A DNA stretch of 12,861 bases from Acidimicrobiaceae bacterium. Lineage in GTDB: Bacteria > Actinomycetota > Acidimicrobiia > Acidimicrobiales > Bog-793. Where the stretch lies: the NCBI GenBank assembly GCA_027306715.1, contig DAHUZG010000190.1, positions 1 through 12,861 of the forward strand. The letters run 5' to 3'. How positions within the stretch are numbered: position 1 is the stretch's first letter; the number at the start of each line of letters is the position of its first letter. Below, in pieces: positions 1 through 6,553 of the stretch. A program made the position numbers and the translations under genes. Below the pieces are notes generated by a model that saw nothing but the letters and a program-made list of their open reading frames with translations, made no database searches and was not told the origin of the DNA.

Positions 1-1
1 G

Positions 2-61
2 CCGCCGACCGCCGGGCAGCCGACCGCCGGGCCGCCGACCGCGGGGCCGCCGACCGCGGGG
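2..61 (+). repeat. 15-bp tandem repeat coding PPTAG
   Basis: Four adjacent 15-bp units of the form CCGCCGACCGCCGGG or CCGCCGACCGCGGGG (2-16, 17-31, 32-46, 47-61) encode PPTAG, QPTAG, PPTAG, PPTAG. Another exact copy lies at 122-136, followed by a degenerate one at 137-151. The array may continue left of the window. Because the unit is a multiple of three, copy number can change without breaking the frame. Confidence 0.85.
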
Positions 62-700
62 GCGCCGGGCCTGACATCCTCGGCACCGGGGCCGATGGCT
101 TCCGGGCGGGAGCCGTCTTCGCCGCCGACCGCCGGGTCGCCGATCTCCGGGTCGCCGAACGACGTGCCCGACGGGGCTGCCGGCCCGCCGGCCGGCCCGC
201 CTGCAGCCCCGCAGCCGGCCGGCCCGCCTCTGTCCTCGCCGGCCAGCCGCACGACCGCCGGTGATGGCGATGGCCGGCCGGCGCCGCGCCACGAGGCGGG
301 AGCTCCCTCGGCCCGCAGCGGCCGGTCCGCCAACGGCAGCTCGACCCGCTCGGAGCGCGACATCGAGGCGGAGCTGCTCGAGGACGCCGGGCTGGTGCCG
401 GGACGCCAGCACCTGTGGGACGAGCCACCTCCTGGGCCGGCTAGCCGGCCGGTGACCACCCCGCCCGAGCTCTCAGGTGCCGAGGCTCCGCGCCCTCGGG
501 CGTCGCGGGCCGAGGCGTCGCGCCGGCAGCCGCCCGTAGCCGGGTCGTCGCCGCGCCCCTCCGAAGCCGTCGACCCCCCCGACGACGATGCCCTCTGGGC
601 ACGCTGGGCGGCCGGCGGTGGCGCCGCCCTCGATCCGCTCAGCGAGCCGCCGCCGACGCAGGCCTACCGCCTCGAGAGGGACGAGGGCTGGACGGCTTGA
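2..700 (+). CDS. Pro/Ala-rich protein of unknown function, 3' part only
   Basis: The frame is open from the left edge to TGA at 698-700, giving at least 232 residues, and the pentapeptide repeat PPTAG at the edge is in this frame. The gene therefore probably starts outside the window; ATG at 95 is the first internal Met but no ribosome binding site precedes it. The visible protein is almost wholly low complexity (Pro, Ala, Gly, Ser, Arg) with no membrane segment or cysteine cluster. The only folded-looking stretches are an acidic patch around RDIEAELLEDAGL (about residues 119-131) and the C-terminus with two Trp-containing motifs (ALWARWAAGG, DEGWTA). I do not recognise the family. Its place beside ileS, where actinobacteria often carry divIVA and other division genes, would allow a DivIVA-type tail or other division-linked protein, but this is only context. 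The stop abuts the ileS stop with no spacer. Confidence 0.55.
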   Translation, partial: PPTAGQPTAGPPTAGPPTAGAPGLTSSAPGPMASGREPSSPPTAGSPISGSPNDVPDGAAGPPAGPPAAPQPAGPPLSSPASRTTAGDGDGRPAPRHEAGAPSARSGRSANGSSTRSERDIEAELLEDAGLVPGRQHLWDEPPPGPASRPVTTPPELSGAEAPRPRASRAEASRRQPPVAGSSPRPSEAVDPPDDDALWARWAAGGGAALDPLSEPPPTQAYRLERDEGWTA

Positions 701-3700
701 TCAGCCGGCTGGAGCCTGGTTGCCGGAGCGACGCAGCCGCACCACGACCGCTTCGTCGCCGATTCGTTCGAGCTTGACGAGCCAGCCAGCAGCAGCGCCA
801 AGCGTGGCGGCGGACGCCTCGCCCGGCTCGACCACAGCGAGCGAGGAGGCGAGTGTCTGCGCCTGGAGCTCGGCGAGCCAGCGGCGCTCGGAAGCCGTGT
901 CGTCCTCCCCGGCCTCGAGGCGCGTCGAGAGCTTGGCGCTGAGCTCGACGACGAGCTCGATCCGATCAGCGACCTGCAAGCCGGCGTCGCGGCGGGCCCG
1001 CTGCACGACGCGCACGAGGTCTCGTGTCAGCCCTTCCGCCTCGAGCTCCTCGTCGACGTCGAGCTCGAGGCGGACGGCGGCCGCACGGCCCGGAAGCACC
1101 CGGGTCGAGGCCTCGTCGCGGGCGACGAGGCGGAGCTCGAACTCGCCCTCGGCGAGGCGGACCCCGCCGGCGACGATGCCGTCGGGGCCGCTCGTCCATT
1201 GGCCGGCGCGGACGGCGCGGATGACCTCCTGGGTGCGCGCGCCGAGGCGCGGCCCGAGGGCGGCAGGTACGACACTGAGGGTCGTCGTCGCCAGCCGGTC
1301 GAGCTCCTCGAGGAGCTCGACCTCTTTCACGTTGAGCTCCTCGGCGAGCAGCTGGCGATACGGGTCGAGGCGGCCGGCGTCTGGCATCGCCACCGTCAGG
1401 CGGCGAAGTGGCAGCCGCGCCCGAAGGCGATTCGCCTTGCGCACCGAGTGCCCCGCCGAGACGACGTCGCGCGCGAGGTCCATCGCCGCCACGAGCTCCG
1501 GGTCGGCGGGCAGCGACGCCGCGTCGGGCCAGTCGCAGAGATGGACGCTGCGCTCGCCGGTGAGTCCACGCCACACCTCCTCGCTGAGGAAGGGCAGCAA
1601 AGGCGCCGCCACACGGCAGAGCACCTCGATCACCGTGTGCAAAGTGTCGTACGCGTCCTGCTTATCGGAGTCGCCGCTCTCGCTCGATCCGGCAGGTCGC
1701 CAGAAGCGCTCCCGGCTGCGTCGGACGTACCAGTTCGTCAGCGCGTCGAGGAAGCCCTCGAGGGCGCCGGCGGCCTCTGGCAGGTCGTAGCTGTCGAGCG
1801 AGGCGGTCACCTGCTCGACGAGCTGGCGCGCCTTGGCAAGGACGTAGCGGTCGAGCAGGCCGCCGGCGTCGGCGCGCCACGTTCCGGCGAAGCCGTCGCT
1901 GCGGCCGTAGAGCGAGAGGAAGTACCAGCTGTTCCAGATCGGGTTCATCACCCGGCGAACCGGCTCGGCCATGGCCTCGCGCTCGGCGATGATGTCGTGG
2001 CCGCGCAGCACGCCAGAGGCGAAGAAGTAGAAGCGCAGGGCGTCGGCGCCGATGGTGTCGAAGATCTCCTCGGGGTCGGGGAAGTTCTTCAGCCGCTTCG
2101 ACATCTTGCGCCCGTCGGCGCCGAGGACGATGCCGTGGGCGATGCAATTGGCGAACGCCGGGCGGTGGAACAAGGCTGTGGCAAGCACGTGCAGATTGTA
2201 GAACCAGGCGCGGGTCTGCCCGATGTACTCGCAGATGAAACCGGCCGGGAAATGGGCCTCGAACCGATCAGCTCCCTCGAAGGGGTAGTGAAGCTGGGCG
2301 TAGGGCATCGAACCGGAGTCGAACCAGCAGTCGAGCACGTCGGTCACCCTGCGCATCGTCGAGCGCCCGGTGGGGTCGTCAGGGTTCGGCCGGACGAGCT
2401 CGTCGATCGCGGGCCGGTGCAGGTTCACCGGTCGCACACCGAAATCCCGCTCGAGCTCGTCGAGACTGCCGTAGACGTCGGTGCGAGGGTGAGCCGGGTC
2501 GTCGCTGCGCCAGACGGGGATCGGCGTCCCCCAGAAGCGGTTCCGCGAGATCGACCAGTCACGGGCACCCTCGAGCCACTTGCCGAAGGCCCCGTCGCCG
2601 ACGTGCGCGGGCACGAACCGCACCTGGCTCCGGTTCAGCTCGACCATCTCGTCGCGAAAGGCCGTGACCTTGACGAAGAAGGAGGTCATCGCCCGGTAGA
2701 TGAGGGGCGTGTCGGTGCGCCAGCAATGCGGGTAGCTGTGCTCGTACTCCTCCTCGCGCACGAGCGCGCCGTTTTCACGGAGCCGCTCGATGATGCGCGG
2801 GTTCGCCTCGAAGACCTGCATGCCGGCGAAATCGGTGACGCGGGCGTCAAAGCGGCCGCGCTCGTCGACGGCGACGATGACCTCGATCGCTGCCGCGTCA
2901 CAGGCGCGCTGGTCGTCCTCGCCGAAGCCCGGCGCCATGTGCACGATGCCGGTTCCCTCCCCGGTCTCTACGAAGTCCGCTCCGAGCACGACGAAGCCGG
3001 GGTTTGTCCCTGCGAAATAGGGGAACAGCGGCCGGTAGCGGCGCCCGACCAGCTCGGCGCCGCGGACGGTGCCGAGCAGTTCGGCGCCGGCGAGCTCGGC
3101 CGCATAGTGCTCGAGGCGGTCGGCACCGAGAACAACGCGGCGACCACCCTTGTCGAGCACGCTGTACTCGAGCTCCGGACCAACGGCGAGAGCGAGGTTG
3201 GAAGGAAGCGTCCCCGGCGTCGTCGTCCAGGCGAGAAGCTGGATCTCTCCTTCGAGCAACGCCGACGCTCCCGTCGCGGCCGGCGCCTCGTCACCGGTAA
3301 GCCTGTCGCCGGCGGCGCGTTCGGCGGGAAGTAGCTCGAAGCTCACCGTCACCGCGGGATCGATGCGGCTGCGGTAGGCGTCGTCCTGGCGCGTCTCGGC
3401 ATTCGAGAGCGGCGTCTCGCACTCCCAGCAGTAGGGGAGCACCCGGTAGTCCTCGTAGATCAGGCCCCGCTCGTAGAGCTGACGGAAGGCCCACAGAACG
3501 CTCTCCATGTAGGAGAGGTCCATCGTCTTGTAGCCGTTGTCGAAGTCGACCCAGCGACCCTGTCGGGTGACGTAGTCACGCCAGGCGCCGGTGTAGCGCA
3601 GCACCGCCGTGCGGCAGTAGTCGTTGAAGCGCTCGATGCCGAACTCGGTGATCGGGCCACGCCCGGACACTCCGAGCGCGCGCTCGGCCTCGATCTCCGC

Positions 3701-3997
3701 GGGGAGCCCGTGGCAGTCCCAGCCGAAGCGGCGCTCGACACGTCGCCCGCGCATCGTCTGGTAGCGGGGGATGGCGTCCTTGACGAAACCGGTCAGGAGA
3801 TGCCCGTAGTGCGGCAGCCCGTTGGCGAAAGGCGGCCCGTCGTAGAAGACGAGCTCGGGTGCGCCGGCCCTCTGCTCGACGGAGGCCTCGAAGGTCTTGT
3901 CGGCCTGCCAGAAGGCGAGGATGGCGCGCTCGATCGCCGGGTACTCGGGTTTGTCCCGGACCTCGGGATACTGGCGTCGGGTGCTCGGCGCTTCCAT
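701..3997 (-). CDS. ileS: isoleucyl-tRNA synthetase (type 2, eukaryote-like)
   Basis: This cytoplasmic class I enzyme charges tRNA-Ile with isoleucine and edits mischarged valine. The product is 1098 residues, the usual size of the longer IleRS group common in actinobacteria. Visible in order: N-terminal GPPFANGLPHYGH with the HIGH-type signature HYGH (63-66), FGWDCHGLPAE (91-101), the CP1 editing domain (about 200-390) with the Thr-rich WTTTPGTLPSN (257-267) and GTGIVHMAPGFGEDD (348-362), DCWFDSGSMPYAQ (556-568), and the catalytic loop GRKMSKRLKN (629-638). KMSKR in place of KMSKS and PHYGH are typical of IleS2. The Rossmann core is followed by the anticodon-binding helical domain with NPIWNSWYF. 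The start is ATG at 3997, because homology begins directly after it. A Met seven codons upstream at 4018 has no better signal, and the frame further upstream is only a shadow of the opposite gene. A TACTGT hexamer lies 6 nt before the ATG. It is divergent from the DUF167 gene and convergent with the gene on its left. Confidence 0.97.
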   Translation of the reverse strand: MEAPSTRRQYPEVRDKPEYPAIERAILAFWQADKTFEASVEQRAGAPELVFYDGPPFANGLPHYGHLLTGFVKDAIPRYQTMRGRRVERRFGWDCHGLPAEIEAERALGVSGRGPITEFGIERFNDYCRTAVLRYTGAWRDYVTRQGRWVDFDNGYKTMDLSYMESVLWAFRQLYERGLIYEDYRVLPYCWECETPLSNAETRQDDAYRSRIDPAVTVSFELLPAERAAGDRLTGDEAPAATGASALLEGEIQLLAWTTTPGTLPSNLALAVGPELEYSVLDKGGRRVVLGADRLEHYAAELAGAELLGTVRGAELVGRRYRPLFPYFAGTNPGFVVLGADFVETGEGTGIVHMAPGFGEDDQRACDAAAIEVIVAVDERGRFDARVTDFAGMQVFEANPRIIERLRENGALVREEEYEHSYPHCWRTDTPLIYRAMTSFFVKVTAFRDEMVELNRSQVRFVPAHVGDGAFGKWLEGARDWSISRNRFWGTPIPVWRSDDPAHPRTDVYGSLDELERDFGVRPVNLHRPAIDELVRPNPDDPTGRSTMRRVTDVLDCWFDSGSMPYAQLHYPFEGADRFEAHFPAGFICEYIGQTRAWFYNLHVLATALFHRPAFANCIAHGIVLGADGRKMSKRLKNFPDPEEIFDTIGADALRFYFFASGVLRGHDIIAEREAMAEPVRRVMNPIWNSWYFLSLYGRSDGFAGTWRADAGGLLDRYVLAKARQLVEQVTASLDSYDLPEAAGALEGFLDALTNWYVRRSRERFWRPAGSSESGDSDKQDAYDTLHTVIEVLCRVAAPLLPFLSEEVWRGLTGERSVHLCDWPDAASLPADPELVAAMDLARDVVSAGHSVRKANRLRARLPLRRLTVAMPDAGRLDPYRQLLAEELNVKEVELLEELDRLATTTLSVVPAALGPRLGARTQEVIRAVRAGQWTSGPDGIVAGGVRLAEGEFELRLVARDEASTRVLPGRAAAVRLELDVDEELEAEGLTRDLVRVVQRARRDAGLQVADRIELVVELSAKLSTRLEAGEDDTASERRWLAELQAQTLASSLAVVEPGEASAATLGAAAGWLVKLERIGDEAVVVRLRRSGNQAPAG

Positions 3998-4000
3998 GGC

Positions 4001-4011
4001 CCTACAGTAGG
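4001..4011. promoter_or_regulatory. overlapping divergent -10 elements for ileS and the DUF167 gene
   Basis: The 19 bp between the two ATG codons contain the perfect inverted repeat CCTACAGTAGG. On the plus strand this gives TACAGT (4003-4008), ending 8 nt before ATG 4017. On the minus strand it gives TACTGT (4009-4004), ending 6 nt before ATG 3997. Both match the TANNNT core of actinobacterial -10 elements and both distances would put the transcription start at or next to the start codon, that is, leaderless mRNAs. No convincing -35 hexamers are seen. The outer CATGG/CCATG adds to the symmetry but is formed by the two start codons themselves. The promoter assignment is inference; the palindrome is directly visible. 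Confidence 0.5.
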
Positions 4012-4016
4012 ACTCC

Positions 4017-4454
4017 ATGCCCGAGCCGCTGTTCGAGGTCGAGGAGGCCACCGCGAGGCGTGACGCCGCGGGCGGGGAGCCGGCCGCGCCGGGCGGCCGC
4101 GCCGCCGATCGTAAAGCTGGCGAACGGGCCGACATCGTGCTGCGTGTCCACGTCCAGCCTGCCGCCGGCCGGGCGACAGTCGTCGGGCGGTACGGCGACT
4201 CGTTGCACATCCGGGTCGCAGCGCCGCCGGTCGGCGGGCGAGCCAACGCGGCAGCTGCCGAGCTCGTCGCCGAGCTTCTCGATGTCAAGGTGGGAATGGT
4301 CGAGCTGGCGAGCGGAGAGCGCAGCCGCGCCAAGCGCTTCCGCGTCCGCGACGTCGAGGTGCTGGAGGCGGGAAGACGCCTCGACGAGGCGGTGGCCGAT
4401 GCCGCCGCAGGTCCCCTCGGGCGTCGCCGCGAGCCGCGCTCGCGGGGGAGGTGA
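4017..4454 (+). CDS. DUF167 (YggU) family protein
   Basis: The protein has 145 residues. Residues about 39-115 match the small DUF167/YggU fold: strand LRVHVQPAAGRATVVG (42-57), the signature APPVGGRANAAAAELVAELL (69-88, usually PPveGkAN), and SGERSRAKRFRV (99-110, usually SG..SR.K.v.i). The molecular function of the family is not established. A 38-residue Ala/Gly/Arg-rich N-terminal extension and a basic tail flank the domain. YggU genes often sit with the yggS/sepF/yggT/divIVA group, which agrees with the ileS-lspA neighbourhood. There is no clear ribosome binding site. ATG 4017 fits a leaderless start after TACAGT, but a later start near residue 39 cannot be excluded because the extension is not conserved sequence. 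Confidence 0.85.
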   Translation: MPEPLFEVEEATARRDAAGGEPAAPGGRAADRKAGERADIVLRVHVQPAAGRATVVGRYGDSLHIRVAAPPVGGRANAAAAELVAELLDVKVGMVELASGERSRAKRFRVRDVEVLEAGRRLDEAVADAAAGPLGRRREPRSRGR

Positions 4455-4661
4455 CGGCCTCGCCGTCCACGGCCCGCCGCCTGCGGGAGCCGACAAGGTG
4501 CCGGTAGGAATCCGGTATCCTCGCGGGCTCTTGCTTGCCGAGGCCGGCGCCGGAACCTGGCGCTCGCGACGTCCTGCCGGTCCGGCCGGCGTCGGGCCCG
4601 GCCGCAGGCCGGTGGGAGCTCCTGCCACCCCCCGACGAGCAGGAAGGGATCGGACCAGGCC
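4455..4661 (+). other. leader region upstream of the TraR/DksA-lspA-rluD operon
   Basis: No credible gene is seen in these 207 bp. They hold a -10-like TATCCT (4516-4521) without a well-spaced -35 (the closest, CCGACA at 4490-4495, is 20 bp away), a GC-rich stretch, and a short hairpin GGTGGGAG/CTGCCACC (4611-4629, one mismatch). A purine-rich AGGAAGGG (4641-4648) lies 13 nt before the GTG start. No tRNA, known riboswitch core or U-tract terminator is recognisable. Confidence 0.5.
4516..4521 (+). promoter_or_regulatory. possible -10 element of the TraR/DksA operon
   Basis: TATCCT matches TANNNT and is one of few such sites in this GC-rich leader. It would give a 5' UTR of about 130 nt before GTG 4662. 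The lack of a -35 at 16-18 bp makes this tentative. Confidence 0.3.
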
Positions 4662-6008
4662 GTGAGCAACGAGCGATCGAAGTCGGCTCAGGCGGTCACC
4701 AAGGCCGCCCCAACCGGAACAGCGCCGAGCGCCGGCACGAGGCTGCCGGCAAAGGTGTCCCCGGCGCGCCCAGGAAAGGTTGCCGCCGCCGGCAAGGCCG
4801 CCGGGGCCAGCCCGGTCGCCCCCGAGGGGCCCGCGAGATCGGCCACCAAGGCTCGGCCCGCGAAGCTTGGAGCGGCCAAACCGGCGCCGGCCCAAGCAAG
4901 CCCGGCTCAAGCCGGCTCGGCCAAGGCGGGGCCGGCCAAGGTGGGGCCGGCCAAGGTGGGGCCGGCCAAGGTGGGGCCGGCCAAGCCGGGGCCGGCCAAG
5001 GCGGGGCCGGCCAAGGCGGCGGCCAACGAGGCCGTCACCAAGGCGCCGGGCAAGCAGGCCCAGGCGAACCAGATGCCGGCTACCCGGGACCCCGCCAAAG
5101 AGGGGACGCGAAGGGAGGCGTCGTCCACACCGGTGCCGTCGAAGGCGCCACCGGTCAAGAAGGCGTCCGCTGGTCACGCCGCCGCCGAGCACGCACCCGC
5201 CAAGCACGGAGCGGCCGACCAGGCCCCCGTCGTGCCGGCAGGCACAAAGCTCCCACCCGGGCAGGCGTCGCCGGTCTTGCACACGTCGACCGACGAGCGC
5301 GCCGGGACCAATCCAGCAGGCCACGCCGGCACGGAGCCGGGAGTCGTTGCGACGCCGACCGCCAGCGCATCTGGCGCCCGTACGAAGGAGCACGCCGTCA
5401 CCGAGAACAGCACCACGACAGCCGGCGAGCGCGACGGCGCGATCGCACACGCTGGAGCGCGGGCGGCGGCCGCTCCGAACGGCGAGAAGGGAGATCATGC
5501 CGGCGGTTCGGCGAGCGTCCTCACCGAAGCTGGAACGGCAACGTCGCACTCGCCTGCGCGTGGCGAGCCGGGGCCCGCGGGGGCGCCGACGGCCAAGCCG
5601 GCGCCGGCAGCAGCTGCGACGTCGCGCGGGTATCAGGACGACCCTGAGTTCCTCGTCGAGCAGCGCCGGGCCCTGCTCGCCGAGCGGGAGACCTATCTCG
5701 AGCAGGCGACGCTGCTGCGCGCCGAGGCCGAGTCGCTGGTCGCCGAGATGGAGCCCGGCGACGTCCAGTTCGACGAGGAATCGGGCGAGGGAGGCACGGT
5801 GACCGTCGACCGAGAGCGCGACCTCGCGCTCTCGGCGCAGGCTCTCGCCGCCGTCGAGGAGATCGACCAGGCGATCGCTAAGATCGACCATGGTCGCTAC
5901 GGCGTCTGCGAAGGCTGCGGCCAGCCGATCGTGAAGGCGCGTCTTGAGGCCCTGCCCTACGCCCGGCTCTGCGTCGCCTGCAAGAGCGGGGGGCTGTCCC
6001 GGCGTTGA
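4662..6008 (+). CDS. TraR/DksA-type zinc-finger protein with long low-complexity N-terminus
   Basis: The C-terminal 125 residues (324-448) are a TraR/DksA domain. It has a charged helical segment QRRALLAERETYLEQATLLRA, an acidic tip GDVQFDEESGEGG, a second helix DRERDLALSAQALAAVEEID, then a C4 zinc finger CEGC-x17-CVAC (C416, C419, C437, C440). DksA-family proteins enter the RNA polymerase secondary channel and alter initiation; the actinobacterial member beside lspA (DnaK-suppressor-like in Streptomyces) is less well characterised. The DxxDxA tip motif of E. coli DksA is not obvious, so DksA-like activity is uncertain. Residues 1-323 are Ala/Pro/Lys/Thr-rich, with a GPAKx pentapeptide run (about 87-120), resembling histone H1-like basic tails. 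The GTG start follows a distant AGGAAGGG; the disordered N-terminus gives no homology check on it. The stop TGA overlaps the TTG of lspA. Confidence 0.88.
   Translation: MSNERSKSAQAVTKAAPTGTAPSAGTRLPAKVSPARPGKVAAAGKAAGASPVAPEGPARSATKARPAKLGAAKPAPAQASPAQAGSAKAGPAKVGPAKVGPAKVGPAKPGPAKAGPAKAAANEAVTKAPGKQAQANQMPATRDPAKEGTRREASSTPVPSKAPPVKKASAGHAAAEHAPAKHGAADQAPVVPAGTKLPPGQASPVLHTSTDERAGTNPAGHAGTEPGVVATPTASASGARTKEHAVTENSTTTAGERDGAIAHAGARAAAAPNGEKGDHAGGSASVLTEAGTATSHSPARGEPGPAGAPTAKPAPAAAATSRGYQDDPEFLVEQRRALLAERETYLEQATLLRAEAESLVAEMEPGDVQFDEESGEGGTVTVDRERDLALSAQALAAVEEIDQAIAKIDHGRYGVCEGCGQPIVKARLEALPYARLCVACKSGGLSRR
4921..5020 (+). repeat. 15-bp tandem repeat coding GPAKx pentapeptides
   Basis: Six adjacent 15-bp units (4921-5010), CCAAGGTGGGGCCGG or with GC in place of GT, plus a partial seventh, encode repeated AKVGP/AKAGP. 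Three central copies (4936-4980) are identical, which suggests recent expansion. Degenerate copies precede it from about 4880. The basic Lys every five residues suggests nucleic-acid affinity, which is inference. Confidence 0.9.
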
Positions 6009-6553
6009 ACGTCGCGCCGGGCGGGCGGCGATCGCTGCGGCGCCGGCAGCGCGTCGTGCTCGTCGCCTCGGCGGCGACGTCCGTGCTGGCGCTCGACCAG
6101 GTGACCAAGGCGATCGCCGTGGACCGGCTGGCGAACGGTCCGGTGCAGCTGATCGGCCCTTTCCGCCTCGAGCTTGCCTTCAACTCCGGCATCGCCTTCT
6201 CCCTTTTCAGCGGGCTGACGCTGCCGATCGTGCTCGTCGTGCTCGCCCTGCTCGCGGTCCTCACCCGGTTCGCCCGCACGGTGGCGACCCGGCCGGCCGC
6301 CGTCGCCGTCGGCATGGTGCTCGGCGGCGCGCTGGGCAACCTCGCGGACCGCCTGCTGCGGGCCCATGGGCAGGTTGTTGACTTTGTCTATTCGGGCTTC
6401 TGGCCGACCTTCAACCTTGCAGACGCGGCCGTCGTGATCGGGGCCGCCATCCTCTCGGTGAGCATCTGGCGGTCCGGTGCTCGGACGCGCCACGGCCAGC
6501 CGGAGCGAGCCGGGGGAGCGGCGCCGGCGCCGGGTGAGCGCCATGCCGGTTGA
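6005..6553 (+). CDS. lspA: lipoprotein signal peptidase II
   Basis: This integral-membrane aspartyl protease cleaves signal peptides from diacylglyceryl-modified prolipoproteins. The protein has 182 residues, with helices around 17-31, 73-88, 96-112 and 139-155. Family motifs: D31QVTK, FNSGIAFS (59-66; usually NTGAAFS), GALGNLADR (108-116) with catalytic D115, VVDFVY (124-129), and FNLAD (136-140) with catalytic D140. The TTG start at 6005 overlaps the TGA of the upstream gene (TTGA), so translation is probably coupled. An Arg-rich N-terminal segment (RRSLRRRQR) fits the positive-inside rule. The C-terminal tail (157-182) is polar and unconserved. Its position between the TraR/DksA gene and rluD matches the actinobacterial order. 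Confidence 0.96.
   Translation: MNVAPGGRRSLRRRQRVVLVASAATSVLALDQVTKAIAVDRLANGPVQLIGPFRLELAFNSGIAFSLFSGLTLPIVLVVLALLAVLTRFARTVATRPAAVAVGMVLGGALGNLADRLLRAHGQVVDFVYSGFWPTFNLADAAVVIGAAILSVSIWRSGARTRHGQPERAGGAAPAPGERHAG

Noticed and set aside
588..1790. 400-codon plus-strand frame crossing the left gene and the 3' end of ileS
   Set aside because: Ser/Arg-rich shadow translation with no domain, antisense to the ileS anticodon-binding region.
1199..3334. Very long open frame on the plus strand opposite ileS (711 codons)
   Set aside because: It lies wholly antisense to a strongly conserved ileS. High-GC codon bias creates stop-free antisense frames, and its translation shows no domain.
4611..4629. 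Hairpin before the TraR/DksA-type gene as a terminator or riboswitch
   Set aside because: The stem has a mismatch, there is no U tract, and no known riboswitch core is recognisable; GC-rich spacers form such hairpins by chance.
3998..4669. In-frame 224-codon upstream extension of ileS
   Set aside because: The sequence is antisense to the DUF167 gene, has no IleRS homology, and conserved sequence begins after ATG 3997.
4921..5020. CRISPR-like array in the regular repeats of the TraR/DksA-type gene
   Set aside because: Units are 15 bp, contiguous without spacers and in frame with a protein; it is a coding minisatellite.
4002..5891. 629-codon minus-strand frame with LGRPxLGRP repeats
   Set aside because: The repeats are the mirror of the GPAKx tract of the TraR/DksA-type gene, whose C4 zinc finger proves the plus frame.
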